DNA from: Flaccisagitta enflata
Lineage: Eukaryota; Chaetognatha; Sagittoidea; Aphragmophora
Length of the DNA stretch: 64,000 nt
Reading direction: 5' to 3'
NCBI GenBank assembly: GCA_965153355.1
Contig: OZ231126.1
Span: forward strand, 111,538,001 to 111,602,000
Part shown: positions 9,931 through 20,250 of the stretch, one piece after another
Position numbering within the stretch: the stretch's first letter is position 1
Layout of the letters: every line of letters starts with the position of its first letter
Position numbers and translations under genes: made by a program
Notes under the pieces: generated by a model
Told to the model about the DNA's origin: nothing
What the model saw: only the letters and a program-made list of their open reading frames with translations
The model's database searches: none

Positions 9931-10926
9931 CTACGGATGAATGACATGTAAAACGATCCGTACAGGGTCTAAGAGCTTTACAAAACGACCTGCTTGATCG
10001 CGGATTTGTATAGTTAACTCAGTTAAATATTCCTTTGACGTGTCGTAATATTGCATTGATTGAGCAAAATTGATACATTTACGGCTAATCACTTGAGAAT
10101 CATCATTTTCAATCCATTTTATGACTGAGACCTTTGAACTACCAATCCTGGACTCTGTTACCGCGTCTGTATATATCAGCAAATCCGTGACAGACGGACG
10201 GACATGAGGAATGTATTGAAAGAAATTCCGAAAATCACATTGAGTCTCCAAGTCTTCTAAAAAGTCTGCATTGAAATTTAATGTCTTATTGTCAAATCTG
10301 AAACTCGAACCAGTTTTATTTTTCCCAATTATGATTTCATCAATTGGTAACGGTTCAAAATGCTGACAAACACCAAATTTTTTTAACATTTCACCACGTA
10401 TCCGTATTGTAACGAATTCTGGATGAGCTTTATCATAATTGAACCATAATTTTCGCATAAGTGGATCATATACAAATAAAGGTTTTTTAGCATCCTTTAA
10501 ATCATCGCATTGGTTAAAGATTACAGCATTGATACTTCCTATGAAACTTTCAACATTATCCATATCCTTAGAAGACAATCTCACCCATTTGTTCGGGTTG
10601 AACTGATCTTTTCTAGGTTTAGGCAACGGAAGTTGACTGTCAGTTACAGTAATTTTTCGTCCATAACCAGTGAAAATTTTCACAGTTTCTCCTGCTTGCT
10701 TTCTTAAAGCGAATCTTTTTACTCGCCAAGAAAATATCTCTATACAGCTTGTTAGATCAGTATCAGATTCCAATGCTGTAGAAAAACTGAATTCGTATAA
10801 CCCCAATTTTCCTACGCCATTTAAAGCCAAAGGTTCGCTAAAGGATGTACAAAAAGAATAATTTTTATTATTTTTGTGAAGCCCATGAGAGGTTGAATTT
10901 GATAACAAAGTTATATATTCACTCAT
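9931..10926 (-). CDS. Penton / minor capsid protein (copy A)
   Basis: 331 residues, intronless. In the family the minor capsid is a single-jelly-roll penton protein with an N-terminal segment beginning with Ser/Asn-rich strands and a C-terminal LYVY-type strand and an IRDD.G motif. Here the C-terminal half shows DLLIYTDAV, ESRIGSSKVSVIKWIE and LTIQIRDQAGRFVKLLDP, matching that pattern; the N-terminus has LALNGVGKLGLYEFSF. Its ATG overlaps the end of the integrase gene by 8 bases. Frame intact, whereas copy B has lost one A. Confidence 0.75.
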   Translation of the reverse strand: MSEYITLLSNSTSHGLHKNNKNYSFCTSFSEPLALNGVGKLGLYEFSFSTALESDTDLTSCIEIFSWRVKRFALRKQAGETVKIFTGYGRKITVTDSQLPLPKPRKDQFNPNKWVRLSSKDMDNVESFIGSINAVIFNQCDDLKDAKKPLFVYDPLMRKLWFNYDKAHPEFVTIRIRGEMLKKFGVCQHFEPLPIDEIIIGKNKTGSSFRFDNKTLNFNADFLEDLETQCDFRNFFQYIPHVRPSVTDLLIYTDAVTESRIGSSKVSVIKWIENDDSQVISRKCINFAQSMQYYDTSKEYLTELTIQIRDQAGRFVKLLDPVRIVLHVIHP

Positions 10927-12163
10927 GATTACTTATTTGATCTTTTTCTAAGAGAGATTGATAGGCTTTTTCATCGATCCAGTCTTTTTTTTTTTCAGAG
11001 TTCTCTATTTGATAAAACTTAGCATAAGAAAGCACTTTTCCATTTCTTGTCTTTCTGTCCTTGTCAAGTCTGGTTTTTATTAGCTTAAACTTTTGTCTTG
11101 AGCTCTCTTGCGGTTCTTGTTTATTTATTTTTTCTGAGAAAATTTGTGAACCTCTTTTGACTAAAGAAAGTTGGCTTTTATAGAATCTAAAATTAGGCAA
11201 ACCTTCTAAAGTGTACATTACAGGTATACTTAACTTGATTGACACAATTTTACGGGGGGTTGGCTGAAACTTAGGCAGAAACGATTTTTTAAACAAAGAT
11301 GGCGGCCAATTCTTTGCTAATACAAGGTCCCCAATTCTATAAAATGGTGTTTTGCCAGCATTCTTCGATTCTCTAGTAATTTCTTCATTTATTTTCCGCT
11401 TAAGAAGTAAGCGCATAGCACTGGGATCATTAACAACTTCTTTGGCACTTTTCATATAAAGCTCTTTCCTTGGTGAGCTATTGATACCATCAACAATATC
11501 TTTCAAGTGGTCTAGATAGCTAATTTGACCTAAATGACTTAAAAATCTCATTAATCTATTTGTTAACTGCTTGACAGCAATTTCAATAAGAATTGACTTA
11601 GTCTGAGACAGACTTTTTGAATGAATTACAGTCGCGTCATACACTTGTTTTAGCCAGGCCTCATTACTTTTTACTCCACTTTCTTTGTCTGACCAGAAAA
11701 TGACACCTTTTTTGTCATGCACAAAAGGATGAGCGTAAAACTGTTCAAATCCATATCTTATGCTTTCACTTGACTTGGAACGCAAAGGAATTACTATCAA
11801 ATAACGACTTAAAATACACTGAAAAAGGAATAAAAACTTTACATTAGCGTTTTTTGAAGAGAGGTTGTGTACATCGCAGAGATCAATGCCCGTTTCGTGG
11901 AAAGGTATTGATGACCTATAGACTATTTTTCTCCCTTTTTCAGCTTTGAATCGACGATGTTGAGTGAATTCTGGCTCTGTTGCCAAAATATTAGCCACTG
12001 TATTTCTTGTCAATCCTTTTATATATTCCTTACACTGACGATAGACTTTCTCGACGCTCGAGTAAGCGGCTGCTGATTTAGGGTCCAAAAATGCAGATTT
12101 CACAATGTCCTTTTGTTCTTGAGTCACTTCGTTGTCAGTTTTGTCCTTGAAACTGGTTGCCAT
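10919..12163 (-). CDS. INT: Polinton retroviral-type integrase (copy A, intact)
   Basis: 414 residues from the ATG two bases after the upstream TGA. Family role: DDE strand transfer inserting linear Polinton DNA. Seen: N-terminal helical region with FLDPKSAAAYSSVEKVYR, Asp94 in ETGIDLCDV, Asp159 in FWSDKESG, Glu194 in ILIEIAVKQLTNRLM (34 residues between the second Asp and Glu), then a C-terminal SH3-like part with YRIGDLVLAK and KFQPTPRKIVSIKL. The usual VER around the catalytic Glu is altered to IEI. Overlaps the penton start by 8 bases. Full length and uninterrupted. Confidence 0.9.
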   Translation of the reverse strand: MATSFKDKTDNEVTQEQKDIVKSAFLDPKSAAAYSSVEKVYRQCKEYIKGLTRNTVANILATEPEFTQHRRFKAEKGRKIVYRSSIPFHETGIDLCDVHNLSSKNANVKFLFLFQCILSRYLIVIPLRSKSSESIRYGFEQFYAHPFVHDKKGVIFWSDKESGVKSNEAWLKQVYDATVIHSKSLSQTKSILIEIAVKQLTNRLMRFLSHLGQISYLDHLKDIVDGINSSPRKELYMKSAKEVVNDPSAMRLLLKRKINEEITRESKNAGKTPFYRIGDLVLAKNWPPSLFKKSFLPKFQPTPRKIVSIKLSIPVMYTLEGLPNFRFYKSQLSLVKRGSQIFSEKINKQEPQESSRQKFKLIKTRLDKDRKTRNGKVLSYAKFYQIENSEKKKDWIDEKAYQSLLEKDQISNHE

Positions 12164-12167
12164 GGTT

Positions 12168-12938
12168 TCAATAATGCTCAACCCATCGAATTTTTAGCTT
12201 TCCCGAACCTTTCTTTCCTGAACCTTTCTTTCGCTTGGCTGAACTAGATGGATAAGATGGACTAGATGGACTAGATGGACTAGATTCTTCATTGGCTACC
12301 TGATCAAATGATTGATTGAGATTCCTCATAACAGAAGTTCTTTTTCTGGGGGGCTGATTCTGACTTAATATATAAGCTCTTGCCTCTCTGTTGCTTATAC
12401 AATTAAGTAAATCAGGTTCTTGACTTATCACTTGCAAAAGAGGTTTCACGGCATATGATAACTTTTTTTTAGCAGATCCAACAAGATTTCTAAGGAGATC
12501 TAAAGTATTGATAGATAACACCTTTCCATTAACAGTCACGTGATCCTTAGTAATTACCACTTGTTGAGGATACCGTAAAATTACGTCCAAAAGATTCAGA
12601 GATTTCGTGAGATTATTACTTTCAATCGACTCACTAATATAGTTTGCTACATCTAATGGAGAACTACTAGCAATCTCTTGTTCTGTAGGATTAGACAAAC
12701 TAGGCACATTACCAGTGTTAGCGTTAAAAATCGGAGTAAGTTTCTTACTAAGTTTATCCCATTTCATATCGTTCTCATTTTTATTTTTGATTTTTTCCTT
12801 TTGCATCTTATCTTGTAACTGTCGAAATCTAATTAGAGCTGTGCTTGGTTCTTTTTTCTTCTTATTTTCTGAAAGAATAGCCTGAAATTGACTTTCCGGA
12901 ATTAAGACTTTTTTTTGCACACTAAAAAGGTCATCCAT
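12168..12938 (-). CDS. Conserved Polinton structural-type protein (copy A)
   Basis: 256 residues. Starts with KKVLIPESQFQAI, a central Lys/Gln-rich helical part, then DHVTVNGKVLSINTLDLLRN and a Ser/Lys tail (SSPSSPS repeats, KRKKGSGKKGSGK). The order VLIPE start, helical stalk and a W/VNG-type strand before a DLLRN helix recalls a conserved Polinton/adintovirus protein of unknown function found next to integrase. Role not assigned. The gene is close to its neighbours on both sides. Intact in both copies with few substitutions. Confidence 0.55.
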   Translation of the reverse strand: MDDLFSVQKKVLIPESQFQAILSENKKKKEPSTALIRFRQLQDKMQKEKIKNKNENDMKWDKLSKKLTPIFNANTGNVPSLSNPTEQEIASSSPLDVANYISESIESNNLTKSLNLLDVILRYPQQVVITKDHVTVNGKVLSINTLDLLRNLVGSAKKKLSYAVKPLLQVISQEPDLLNCISNREARAYILSQNQPPRKRTSVMRNLNQSFDQVANEESSPSSPSSPSYPSSSAKRKKGSGKKGSGKLKIRWVEHY

Positions 12939-12945
12939 TTTTTTT

Positions 12946-13506
12946 TTATTCTTCTCCACTAGATTCTTCCTCTTCTGATCCTTCTTCTTCTTCTTCTTCT
13001 TCTTCCTCGGGTTCTTCTTCTTCTTCTTTTTCTTCTTCTTCCTCTGGCTCTTCTTCTCCTATTTCCAAAGGATTATATTCGTGAAGAGATTCTTTTTTTT
13101 CCTCTTTTCCTCTTTTTTTCGAAACTTCCGTTGGTTTTTTGTCTTTCTTTTTTTCTTTTTTTTCTTCTTTTTCTTCTTTTTCCTTTTTATATACCAAAGG
13201 TTGAATGTCGATTAATACGATTTTTAAAAACTTGGCAAAAAAGTCTTTATCTATCAAAAGATTTCTTACATTCTTGACAGAGCTTGTTTTAGCACATATT
13301 TGAGCAAGTTTTGATCTGTAACACTTGAGCTTTTTCACAGCTTCAGATGAGATAGGCACATTTCTAAAATAAATATTTGCTATAAATGTTTTATATAGCT
13401 TGATATGTACCATCTTAGCTTTTTTTAGATAAGATTCTCTCTCTGATCTTTTTAAGAGTGAAAGGAATTCAATATCTGGTAATATTTTTTTTATCTTAGT
13501 GGCCAT
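12946..13506 (-). CDS. Small helical protein with acidic tail (copy A)
   Basis: 186 residues. The first ~100 residues are helical (LKRSERESYLKKAK, YRSKLAQICAKTSSVKNVRN) in the pattern of a short conserved Polinton protein that reads roughly L-rich, NIL.GN.PLS, KLKKYK, ...L. The remainder is Lys/Glu low complexity and then nearly pure Glu/Ser. The acidic tail differs slightly in copy B (35100s). It sits four bases after the ATPase stop. Function unknown; DNA or capsid association is only a guess. Confidence 0.55.
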   Translation of the reverse strand: MATKIKKILPDIEFLSLLKRSERESYLKKAKMVHIKLYKTFIANIYFRNVPISSEAVKKLKCYRSKLAQICAKTSSVKNVRNLLIDKDFFAKFLKIVLIDIQPLVYKKEKEEKEEKKEKKKDKKPTEVSKKRGKEEKKESLHEYNPLEIGEEEPEEEEEKEEEEEPEEEEEEEEEGSEEEESSGEE

Positions 13507-13509
13507 TTT

Positions 13510-13830
13510 TTATTTATCGTCTTGTTCTTGACTAAAGGTCAAAACTGGCCATTGATTAGGCAAAATTCGGGTCATGTAGCGTAATAAATTTGGAGTCTCT
13601 ATATCCGTTCTGCAGACAAGGTAGCTATATTTAGACAATTCCATACAATAATTGTAACAGCGTTCTAAAAATTGCTTTTTTTTTTTATCCTGACAGAGTT
13701 GATAGAAGAAATGAGAGATCATACTACGAGATCTTGGGCTTGAAAATAGTATCGTTATACTAGAATTCAAGTTAATCTAAAAGGAAAAAAGAAAATAGGA
13801 GGGGGGGGAGAAGGGGATAGGTGTTTTTAT

Positions 13831-13920
<90 letters not shown>

Positions 13921-13945
13921 GAAATCCCAAAATTCCGAAATTCCG

Positions 13946-13987
<42 letters not shown>

Positions 13988-14104
13988 ATATCATGACTTT
14001 TTCTAATGTAACGTACCTCTCTAGCATTTTTAACCTCTTTAGAATAAAGTGAATGTAATAGAGTGAACGAAGCCATACTTTGATGGTGGTTCTGTACAGT
14101 ATGG
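13510..14104 (-). pseudogene. ATP: 3' half of packaging ATPase (copy A, 5'-truncated)
   Basis: Only the end of exon 3 (14104-14017, HTVQNHHQSM and following) and all of exon 4 (13776-13510, INLNSSITILFSSPRSRS to the stop) are present. The P-loop exons present in copy B are missing: sequence similarity stops at 14104 and the second capsid gene begins at 14126 on the other strand. The intron holds two long CT tracts (plus strand). Confidence 0.85.
13834..13985. repeat. Two CT tracts in ATPase intron (copy A)
   Basis: (CT)n on plus at 13834-13917 and 13951-13985, separated by AAATTCCGAATTCC-like sequence; the same arrangement occurs at 34156-34293 in copy B. Confidence 0.97.
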
Positions 14105-14125
14105 TCATCGTCTGATTTGGGGCCG

Positions 14126-15552
14126 ATGCCCGCACCAAAAAGAGGCGTAAAAAGGCGTAAAAACCAAATGAATGGTCAGCCCAACAAAAGGCAAAAAGTC
14201 AATGACGACGACGACGACGATGACGACGACGACGATGACGACAACGACAATGACGACGACGACGATGACGAAGGCCGTCCTCCACTACTGGCGTTTGCAG
14301 GCGTAGGGTAAGTCAGAATTTGGGTGTTTTATAATGAAAGTTAGGGAAATATAGGTTGGGTGTTTCAGAATGAAAGTTAGGAAATTAAAAAACATAAAAT
14401 CACTCCAGGGATCTTTTTTTTCTTACAGATTTGACAATAGTCCAGCCACTACAGTCATCAAGGATTTTTTAGTCACAATTTCAGGAGTAAATTGTTCCCC
14501 AGCATTTGGAAATTATGCTTATACAGCGTACTTTCTTAGTATTCTGGGCTTCTCTAGCTTAAACCGCACCTCTAAAATGGAAGCACAGGTAATTAAGAAT
14601 CCAGGGGTCCATATTTCACCCCTCCCCCCTGTTCAGGGGTCTGTATTCTTTTAAATTAGATCCAGGGGTCTGTAATTAAGTCATTTTTTTATGTTTTTTG
14701 CAGGGTTTCTATGAAGAAGCTGACGTCAGATCGTTATCATTAACGACAGCAGGAGGTTTTAAATCGCGAAATGTTTTTTCTGCACAAAGCAAAACTTACC
14801 ACCTAAGTACACCAATTTTTTCACCACTTTTTATGCAAAAACGGCATCTTTTGCCTATGACTGGAATACAAATTCAAGTAAATTTAAATGAAGATAATTT
14901 TGTTTTAAAAAGCGCTGTTACGGGTGAAAATTTTAAGTACCAACTAATGCAGGCCCGTCTTAAAATTTTGAAATTAAAAGTTTTAGAAAGTTTTCAACTT
15001 TCTTTTGAACAAAAGCTACTTTCTACGCCGGCAAATTACGTACTGGACTGTTACAGTACTAAAAGTTTTATTATTCCAGCCAATCAAAGAATATTTGAAG
15101 TGAGTGACGCACTATCCCAGCAATTTTGTCCTGACCTAGTCATCTGCGCCCTTTTGAAACAATCAGACTCCATGGGTGAGCTAGGCACATCTTGTTTTGC
15201 TTTTGAGAATTTTGGCCTTTCAGAGGCCTACATGGTAGTTAATAGCCATCGGACCCCAAACGTTCCTTGGTGCTTTGACTACACAACAGGGTCTGAAAAT
15301 ATTTTGAGGCCATGGTTATCGCTATTCGGGAACCAAGCAAATTGGGATTATCAGGGTTTGATGATTGATAGCAATAAATTTTTAAAAAACTATTTTTGGA
15401 TAACGTTTCCTATGATGAACCTACAAACAGAATGCAATGAGAGACTGCTAGCCAAAAAGCTAGCAACTGTAAAATTACACCTTGAGTTCAAGCAAGATGA
15501 TCCTACCCTAAAGGTACTGCTCTTTTCAAAACGGTTCAGAACCTTCAAATAG
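14126..15552 (+). CDS. MCP: Second, divergent double-jelly-roll capsid protein, three exons
   Basis: Exons 14126-14307, 14429-14588 and 14704-15552; GT-AG introns and matching phases give 396 residues. Exon 3 follows the Polinton capsid pattern: a segment TPIFSPLFMQKRHLLP, a strand IQIQVNLNEDNFVL, then SCFAFENFGLSEAYMVV and an aromatic stretch before YFWITFPMMNL. The N-terminus is odd: basic, then a run of about 13 Asp, replacing the first jelly-roll strands expected there. The start lies just 22 bases from the break of Polinton copy A, so the original 5' part may have been lost. It is only distantly related to the capsid gene of copies A/B. Confidence 0.7.
14310..14400 (+). repeat. Duplicated GTGTTT..AATGAAAGTTAGG unit in intron
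   Basis: Two adjacent imperfect copies of a ~45-base unit (GGGTGTTTTATAATGAAAG and GGGTGTTTCAGAATGAAAG) make up most of intron 1. Intron 2 contains three copies of CAGGGGTCTGTA-type sequence. Confidence 0.8.
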
Positions 15553-15754
15553 ATAGTCAGAGGGCAATAATCCGTAATTTCCTATTTTAGTATAAATATT
15601 ATAGTTAAAAAAATTATGTGTTCAACATTTTATCCTTTCTAATGCGTTTAAGAACAGGAGTGCGAGATCTCCGCCTGACCAGCAGGATTTTGGGTGAAAA
15701 CATGAGTCAGAGATTTACGTTGAATACCTAAGATTCGCCAGGACTTGAAAGAAT

Positions 15755-15785
15755 CTGAGAGAGAGAGAGAGGAGAGAGAGAGAGA

Positions 15786-15866
<81 letters not shown>
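15755..15866. repeat. GA then CA dinucleotide repeats
   Basis: (GA)n at 15757-15786 runs directly into about 80 bases of (CA)n. The 15553-16070 interval otherwise shows no gene. Confidence 0.97.
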
Positions 15867-15867
<1 letters not shown>

Positions 15868-15960
15868 GCGGGCGCGCATGGACGCATTTGCGTTACATTG
15901 ATTCAGTATGTAGGGCGTGCACGACAATATGCAAATGAGATTAATGTGCACATTTTGCTT

Positions 15961-15970
15961 GTATATAAAC
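15961..15970 (+). promoter_or_regulatory. TATA-box candidate for the protease-like fragment
   Basis: GTATATAAAC lies about 105 bases upstream of the ATG at 16071, a plausible core-promoter position. Confidence 0.35.
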
Positions 15971-16070
15971 AGTAGAAATTTTTAATGCGCATATGTATAT
16001 GAGAGAAAAAACATCCCATTAACATAAAAGATAGTGAGACAGAAAAAAGACAGAAAGAGACAGACACAAA

Positions 16071-16298
16071 ATGGATGGTTTCTCTCTAGAATCTGCTGTG
16101 AAAAGAGACCCGTTATACTCGCCTAAAACATTCATAGGCATTTTTAGTCAAAATACTATTCCTGAGTTAAGACCTGGCATATCATTTTTTTTTAATACTG
16201 CTTTATCTAGTGATGTTTCTTCGTCTCGTAGACAGTTATTTGTCTGTCGCTCAGTCTGTCTGTCTGTCTGTCTGTTTTGTAAGTGGTGTTCTGTCTGA
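16071..16298 (+). pseudogene. N-terminal fragment of a second adenain-like protease
   Basis: The first ~48 residues align in layout with the N-terminus of the copy A/B protease and with Polinton proteases generally: MDGFSLESA, RDPLYSPKTFIGIFSQNTI, then RPGISFFFNTA, the position where family members read ...VNTD before the HW motif. The frame then runs into (TCTG)n coding CVCLSVC and stops; no HW or SCG segment follows within the next kilobase. It is either a truncated gene or a first exon whose remainder was lost. It sits downstream of the second capsid gene, so the two may derive from one element. Confidence 0.5.
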
Positions 16299-16299
16299 G

Positions 16300-17254
16300 A
16301 TTTCTTCATGTGTTTGTGTTTGTCTTCCGAGGGAACAGAAGAGTGTTGATGTATGAACTCAGTTTATAAGAACTCAGGTTTAAGACATTGTTACGCTGTT
16401 ACTTATGTATGCGACCCCAGGGAATATGTTTATGATCCTGGTTGCTTGTTTGTGATGGTATTCTGGCTCATTTAGTTCGTATAGCTTGTGCTTCTTCTCT
16501 GATTCTAACAGGATGAGTAACTTAGTGTTTGATTTACACGTCATCCTGCTCAGGCTTAAGTAATAGAATCGTTTATGAGTATTGGTGCCCGAAAATTGGA
16601 GGTCTTTTTGTTGTTTGTGTATGATGTTTAAAATGAATATTTTGTGTCTTTTTGTATGCTTTATTTATAATTAGGTGTTCTTATTATTGAATATAAGGTT
16701 AAAGTGATAGCATTTTGAGCTATTTCCCTGGAAGTCTAAAAACTGTCTTTTTGAGCTTGTTCTCTATTCTGACACTTCTGTATTGTTTCCTACATAAGTG
16801 TCCAATTTTAGGCCTGACCCAGAAGTTGTGCAATGATTTAATCATTAATTATTTTCTTATAAACCAACAGTTTCGGGCTATAAATGATTCTATTACCTAA
16901 GCCTATATGAATATAGGAAGGGTGACATATAAATGTTGGTGATTGAGGGTGGTGAGAGTGACCAATGTTTACGACTTTCTCTTTACGGCGATAGCCGCCA
17001 TTACTGTTAGGTTTGATTTATGGCTTGAATTTATGTTTTATGGTTCTAATGTACTTGTATTTATTTCTTTCATTTCTTAGTGTTGTGTATAGATCCTCAT
17101 GGGTCTCGAGCCGTCTTCTTGGGATTCTTGTCCTTACATACCGCAATTCATAAGCCGCTACTTTTTTTTTTTTAGTTTTTGTCATGTAAACAATAAGTTA
17201 TGCTCAATTGTAAGAAAACTACATGCTTAAACATTAAAGACTTATGAAAAATCA
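16300..17254. other. Intergenic DNA, probable Penelope 5' flank
   Basis: No convincing coding frame. TG-rich sequence follows the TCTG repeat, then AT-rich DNA up to the Penelope-like start. It may include the 5' untranslated or terminal part of that element, but no terminal repeat was identified. Confidence 0.4.
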
Positions 17255-19424
17255 ATGAGGGAAGTCGTTGTCTCGTTCTTCCCGCTATTTAAAATGATTT
17301 CTGGCTTTGAAGCGAATGAGACATCACTTCAAAGCTATATTTCGGCGAATGAGACATCACTTCAAAGCTATATTTCGGCCACTTATGAGGTTGGCATCTA
17401 CCCCATCATCACCAACTTCAAACGTCTTCGTCTCAAGTTTTGTAAAGCAAAAAACAGCCTAACTTTTCTCAAACGCTGCCTCCATCACGACATTATCCCG
17501 AAATCTCTTCGAAATCGTTGTCCTCTCCAATCAAGACGCGCCAACAATCTCACTCAACGTTATCGCCATCAAATTTTAAAAGAACAATTCGTCTTAAAAA
17601 AACGCGACCTTCATCTTGCAGCTGATGCCTGCGACAAACAACGCGCCATTCTCCATGAAAAACTCTCACCAGAAGATTTTCAAAAAATCGAATCCATCAT
17701 CGGCAAAGCATATGAACGCGAGTTTCTCAAACAACGTCACAGTCTCAAGTCAAAATTCGACCACCTATTTCGCGAAAAATATCCTCCTCCTCCTCCTCCT
17801 ACTCGTCCATCTACCATCAAAAATGCCGTCGTCCAGCTCCAACCGGAAGATCAGCCTCTCCATCCTGACGCTCAGGCTCTTCTACAATTGGGACCCAATT
17901 TCGCCGTGGCTCCGAAAACAATACCCTACAAAGAAATTATTCACAAAACGGAAATAGCTGCTCAACAACTCGAACGCCAAGGATGCGGCGCGAAAGGTGA
18001 AAAACTACGTCAAGACGTCAACCGTATCATCACCACAGCCGTCAACAACCCTCACCTCCACAAGACTAATCTTACTCCCGCCAAACAAAATGGTTACAAA
18101 ATTATTCAAAATCAAATAAAAAATGGTGAGATCGCCGTCACTGCTCACGACAAAGGCATTGGCTTCGCCACTATCAAACCGGAACCGCTCAAAGAAAAAG
18201 CAAAAGCCGCCTTTCAAAATGTTACAGCCAACACACCCGACAGAACTAAGCTCCTAGAAGGCAAAATCCAGCGTAAACTTCTTAAACTAAAAAATGAAAA
18301 CAAAATCAAAGAATCTGACTACAAACAAATCTACCCATCTGGATGCGTTCCTCCGGCGTCTTATCCTCTCATCAAAGCCCACAAACCCGAAAAGGACTTT
18401 CCCGTTCGCAACGTTTGCTCTCATCGCGGATGCCCTCAAGAAGCTTTGTCATCATTCCTCGTCCCTCTGCTCCGCCCCCTCCTCAAAGACTCTCCATTCG
18501 ATTGCAAAAACTCTCACGAATTCGTCAAAAAAATCAAATCCATTCGTCTACAGGAAAATGAAATCATGGTTTCATTCGACGCGGCCGCTCTCTTCCCATC
18601 TATTCCTCTAAAAAAATGTATAAAGGTCATCGAAGAACGCCTGAAAGCCGACTCTTCACTTCCTTCACGTACTCCTCTCACCGCCGACGATCTCATCGAC
18701 CTCGTCAACTTGTGCCTCTCGACTTCCGACTTCATCTACGACGGCACTCACCACACAGCCGACGACTCCGGTCCCATCGGCCTTTCGTTGATGGTCCCCA
18801 TTGCTGAAATTTGGATGGACCACACCATCAAAGAATCAATCAAAATCGCGGAACAAAGAAACGTCACGATCCCTCGCTCAATTCGCGTCTACATGGACGA
18901 CTCTTTCGGCTTTCTCCGTCAAAATCCGGCCAACAATGCTCATCAAGAATTCGCCCACTGTCTCTCCGAAGTCGATCCGCGTCTCAAATTTACGTTTGAA
19001 ATCGAAGAGAATGGAAGACTGCCTTTCCTCGATGCCCTCATCATAAAAAATGAAGATGGTACTCTCTCATCCACCGTGTACAGAAAATCGTCCAACACCG
19101 GCCTCACCATCCATCCTCGTTCTTACCAAGACCCAAACACATGGATCGGCGTTTTCAAAAGTGCTCTCTGTCGCGCGTACCGCCTTTGTTCGACTCCAGA
19201 ACTCCTCAAAGAAGAGATTAACTACCTGGTGAACAACTACGAAGACAATGGCTTCAACCGTCGTGAATTGATGAGGATTGCTAATTCGTATCGTCCGCCC
19301 GAATGGGCCAATCCTCCACCTCCGCCTCCTCCTCCTCTTCCTCCTCCGCCTCCTCCTCCTCCTCCTCCTCCTTCGTCACCTAACATCATCAGCCGTCTTC
19401 ATCCTACTGCTCGTCGTCAGCAGC

Positions 19425-19486
<62 letters not shown>

Positions 19487-20035
19487 ACTCGTCGTCGCGA
19501 AAGAAGAAAAGCTTTTGTTTCTGTCCCGTACATCGCGTCGATAAACAATCAGCTTAAACGCGCCTTTCTCTCCAATGACGTGGATTTCCATTCAAGGCCA
19601 GGTCCCAAACTCGGTCAAATTCTCTGCGCTTCGAACAGAACTCGTCCCGACCCACTCGATCTCAAGGGAATTTATGAACAAGTCTGCACCTGCGACGGAG
19701 AATGCAGATACATCGGCATGACCCGTGTTTCATTCAGGACTCGTATGAAGCAGCACGCTGATGACGTCACTTCCAACAAACTCGACGCCAACATTTCCGG
19801 CATTTCCAAACATGCTCGTCATTGCACGGAAGGCACCGTCAACTGGGACAAACCCAAGATTCTCGCTGTGTTCTCTGATAAGAAAAAAACAACACTCCAA
19901 CAGAATCTCTTGACCAGAGAGAGCCTCGAAATCAAACAAAAGAACACGACATACGGCAAAGGACTGAATGACCCTCAACTCTACGTTCGTTCCAACGCTT
20001 GGAACCCGATTCTTCAAAAGTTAAAGGACGAATGA
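17255..20035 (+). CDS. Penelope-like reverse transcriptase with GIY-YIG endonuclease
   Basis: 926 residues, uninterrupted. RT region: DKGIGFATIKPE, PLIKAHKPEKDFPVRNVCS, motif A VSFDAAALFPSIP (about 440), QG-type motif replaced by SGPIGLSLMVPIAEIWM, catalytic YMDD (about 546), and RLPFLDALI, TVYRKSSNTG typical of Penelope-like elements. After a Pro tract and a Gln tract (about 687-745) comes a GIY-YIG domain (about 805 on): GIY, CTCDGEC, YIGMTRVSFRTRMKQH and KHARHC, the Cys/His arrangement of PLE endonucleases. The N-terminus contains an in-frame tandem 33-base duplication. The frame is open throughout, suggesting a recent insertion. Upstream start at 17255 is the first ATG; a start slightly downstream is possible. 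Confidence 0.93.
17313..17378 (+). repeat. 33-bp in-frame tandem duplication
   Basis: Two identical 33-base units encode ANETSLQSYIS twice near the Penelope N-terminus. Perfect identity indicates a recent slip. Confidence 0.95.
19312..19488 (+). repeat. Coding CCT and CAA tracts in Penelope linker
   Basis: (CCT)n codes a Pro-rich linker and (CAA)n codes about 22 Gln between the RT and the GIY-YIG domain. The same CAA-coded poly-Gln occurs in the gene at 743-815. Confidence 0.95.
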
Positions 20036-20250
20036 TTTCTTTTTGATTTCCCCGTCGTTTTATTGGCCGCTTGGGAAGAGGGGGGGGGCCAGAGAGTTAA
20101 TCTCTCTCTTTTCCTTTCCATTGTTTTTACCATTTGACCATATGTCTTTTCCCTTATTTATTCCCTCTCTTCTCTCTCTCTGCTCATTTGTCATTGAACA
20201 AAGATTTGGCTGAACAAATCGAAAATTTTGGCTCTTCTTCCAATAAATGT
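20036..20250 (+). other. Penelope 3' untranslated region with poly(A) signal
   Basis: AATAAA at 20242-20247 lies about 207 bases after the stop and is a plausible polyadenylation signal. A (CT)-rich stretch precedes it. Confidence 0.5.

Larger units (their letters stand above)
3985..14104 (-). mobile_element. Polinton/Maverick copy A (left arm of giant inverted repeat)
   Basis: Read on the minus strand from 14104 down to 3985, this matches plus-strand 34035-45614 gene by gene and mostly base by base, including positions of introns and CT/GA tracts. Integrase, adenain-like protease, double-jelly-roll capsid, penton and packaging-ATPase genes identify it as a Polinton/Maverick. The inner end cuts ATPase exon 3 at 14104; the outer similarity ends inside intron 1 of the membrane-protein gene. 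No Polinton terminal repeat or 6-bp target duplication is visible, and no DNA polymerase B gene is present. Confidence 0.88.
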
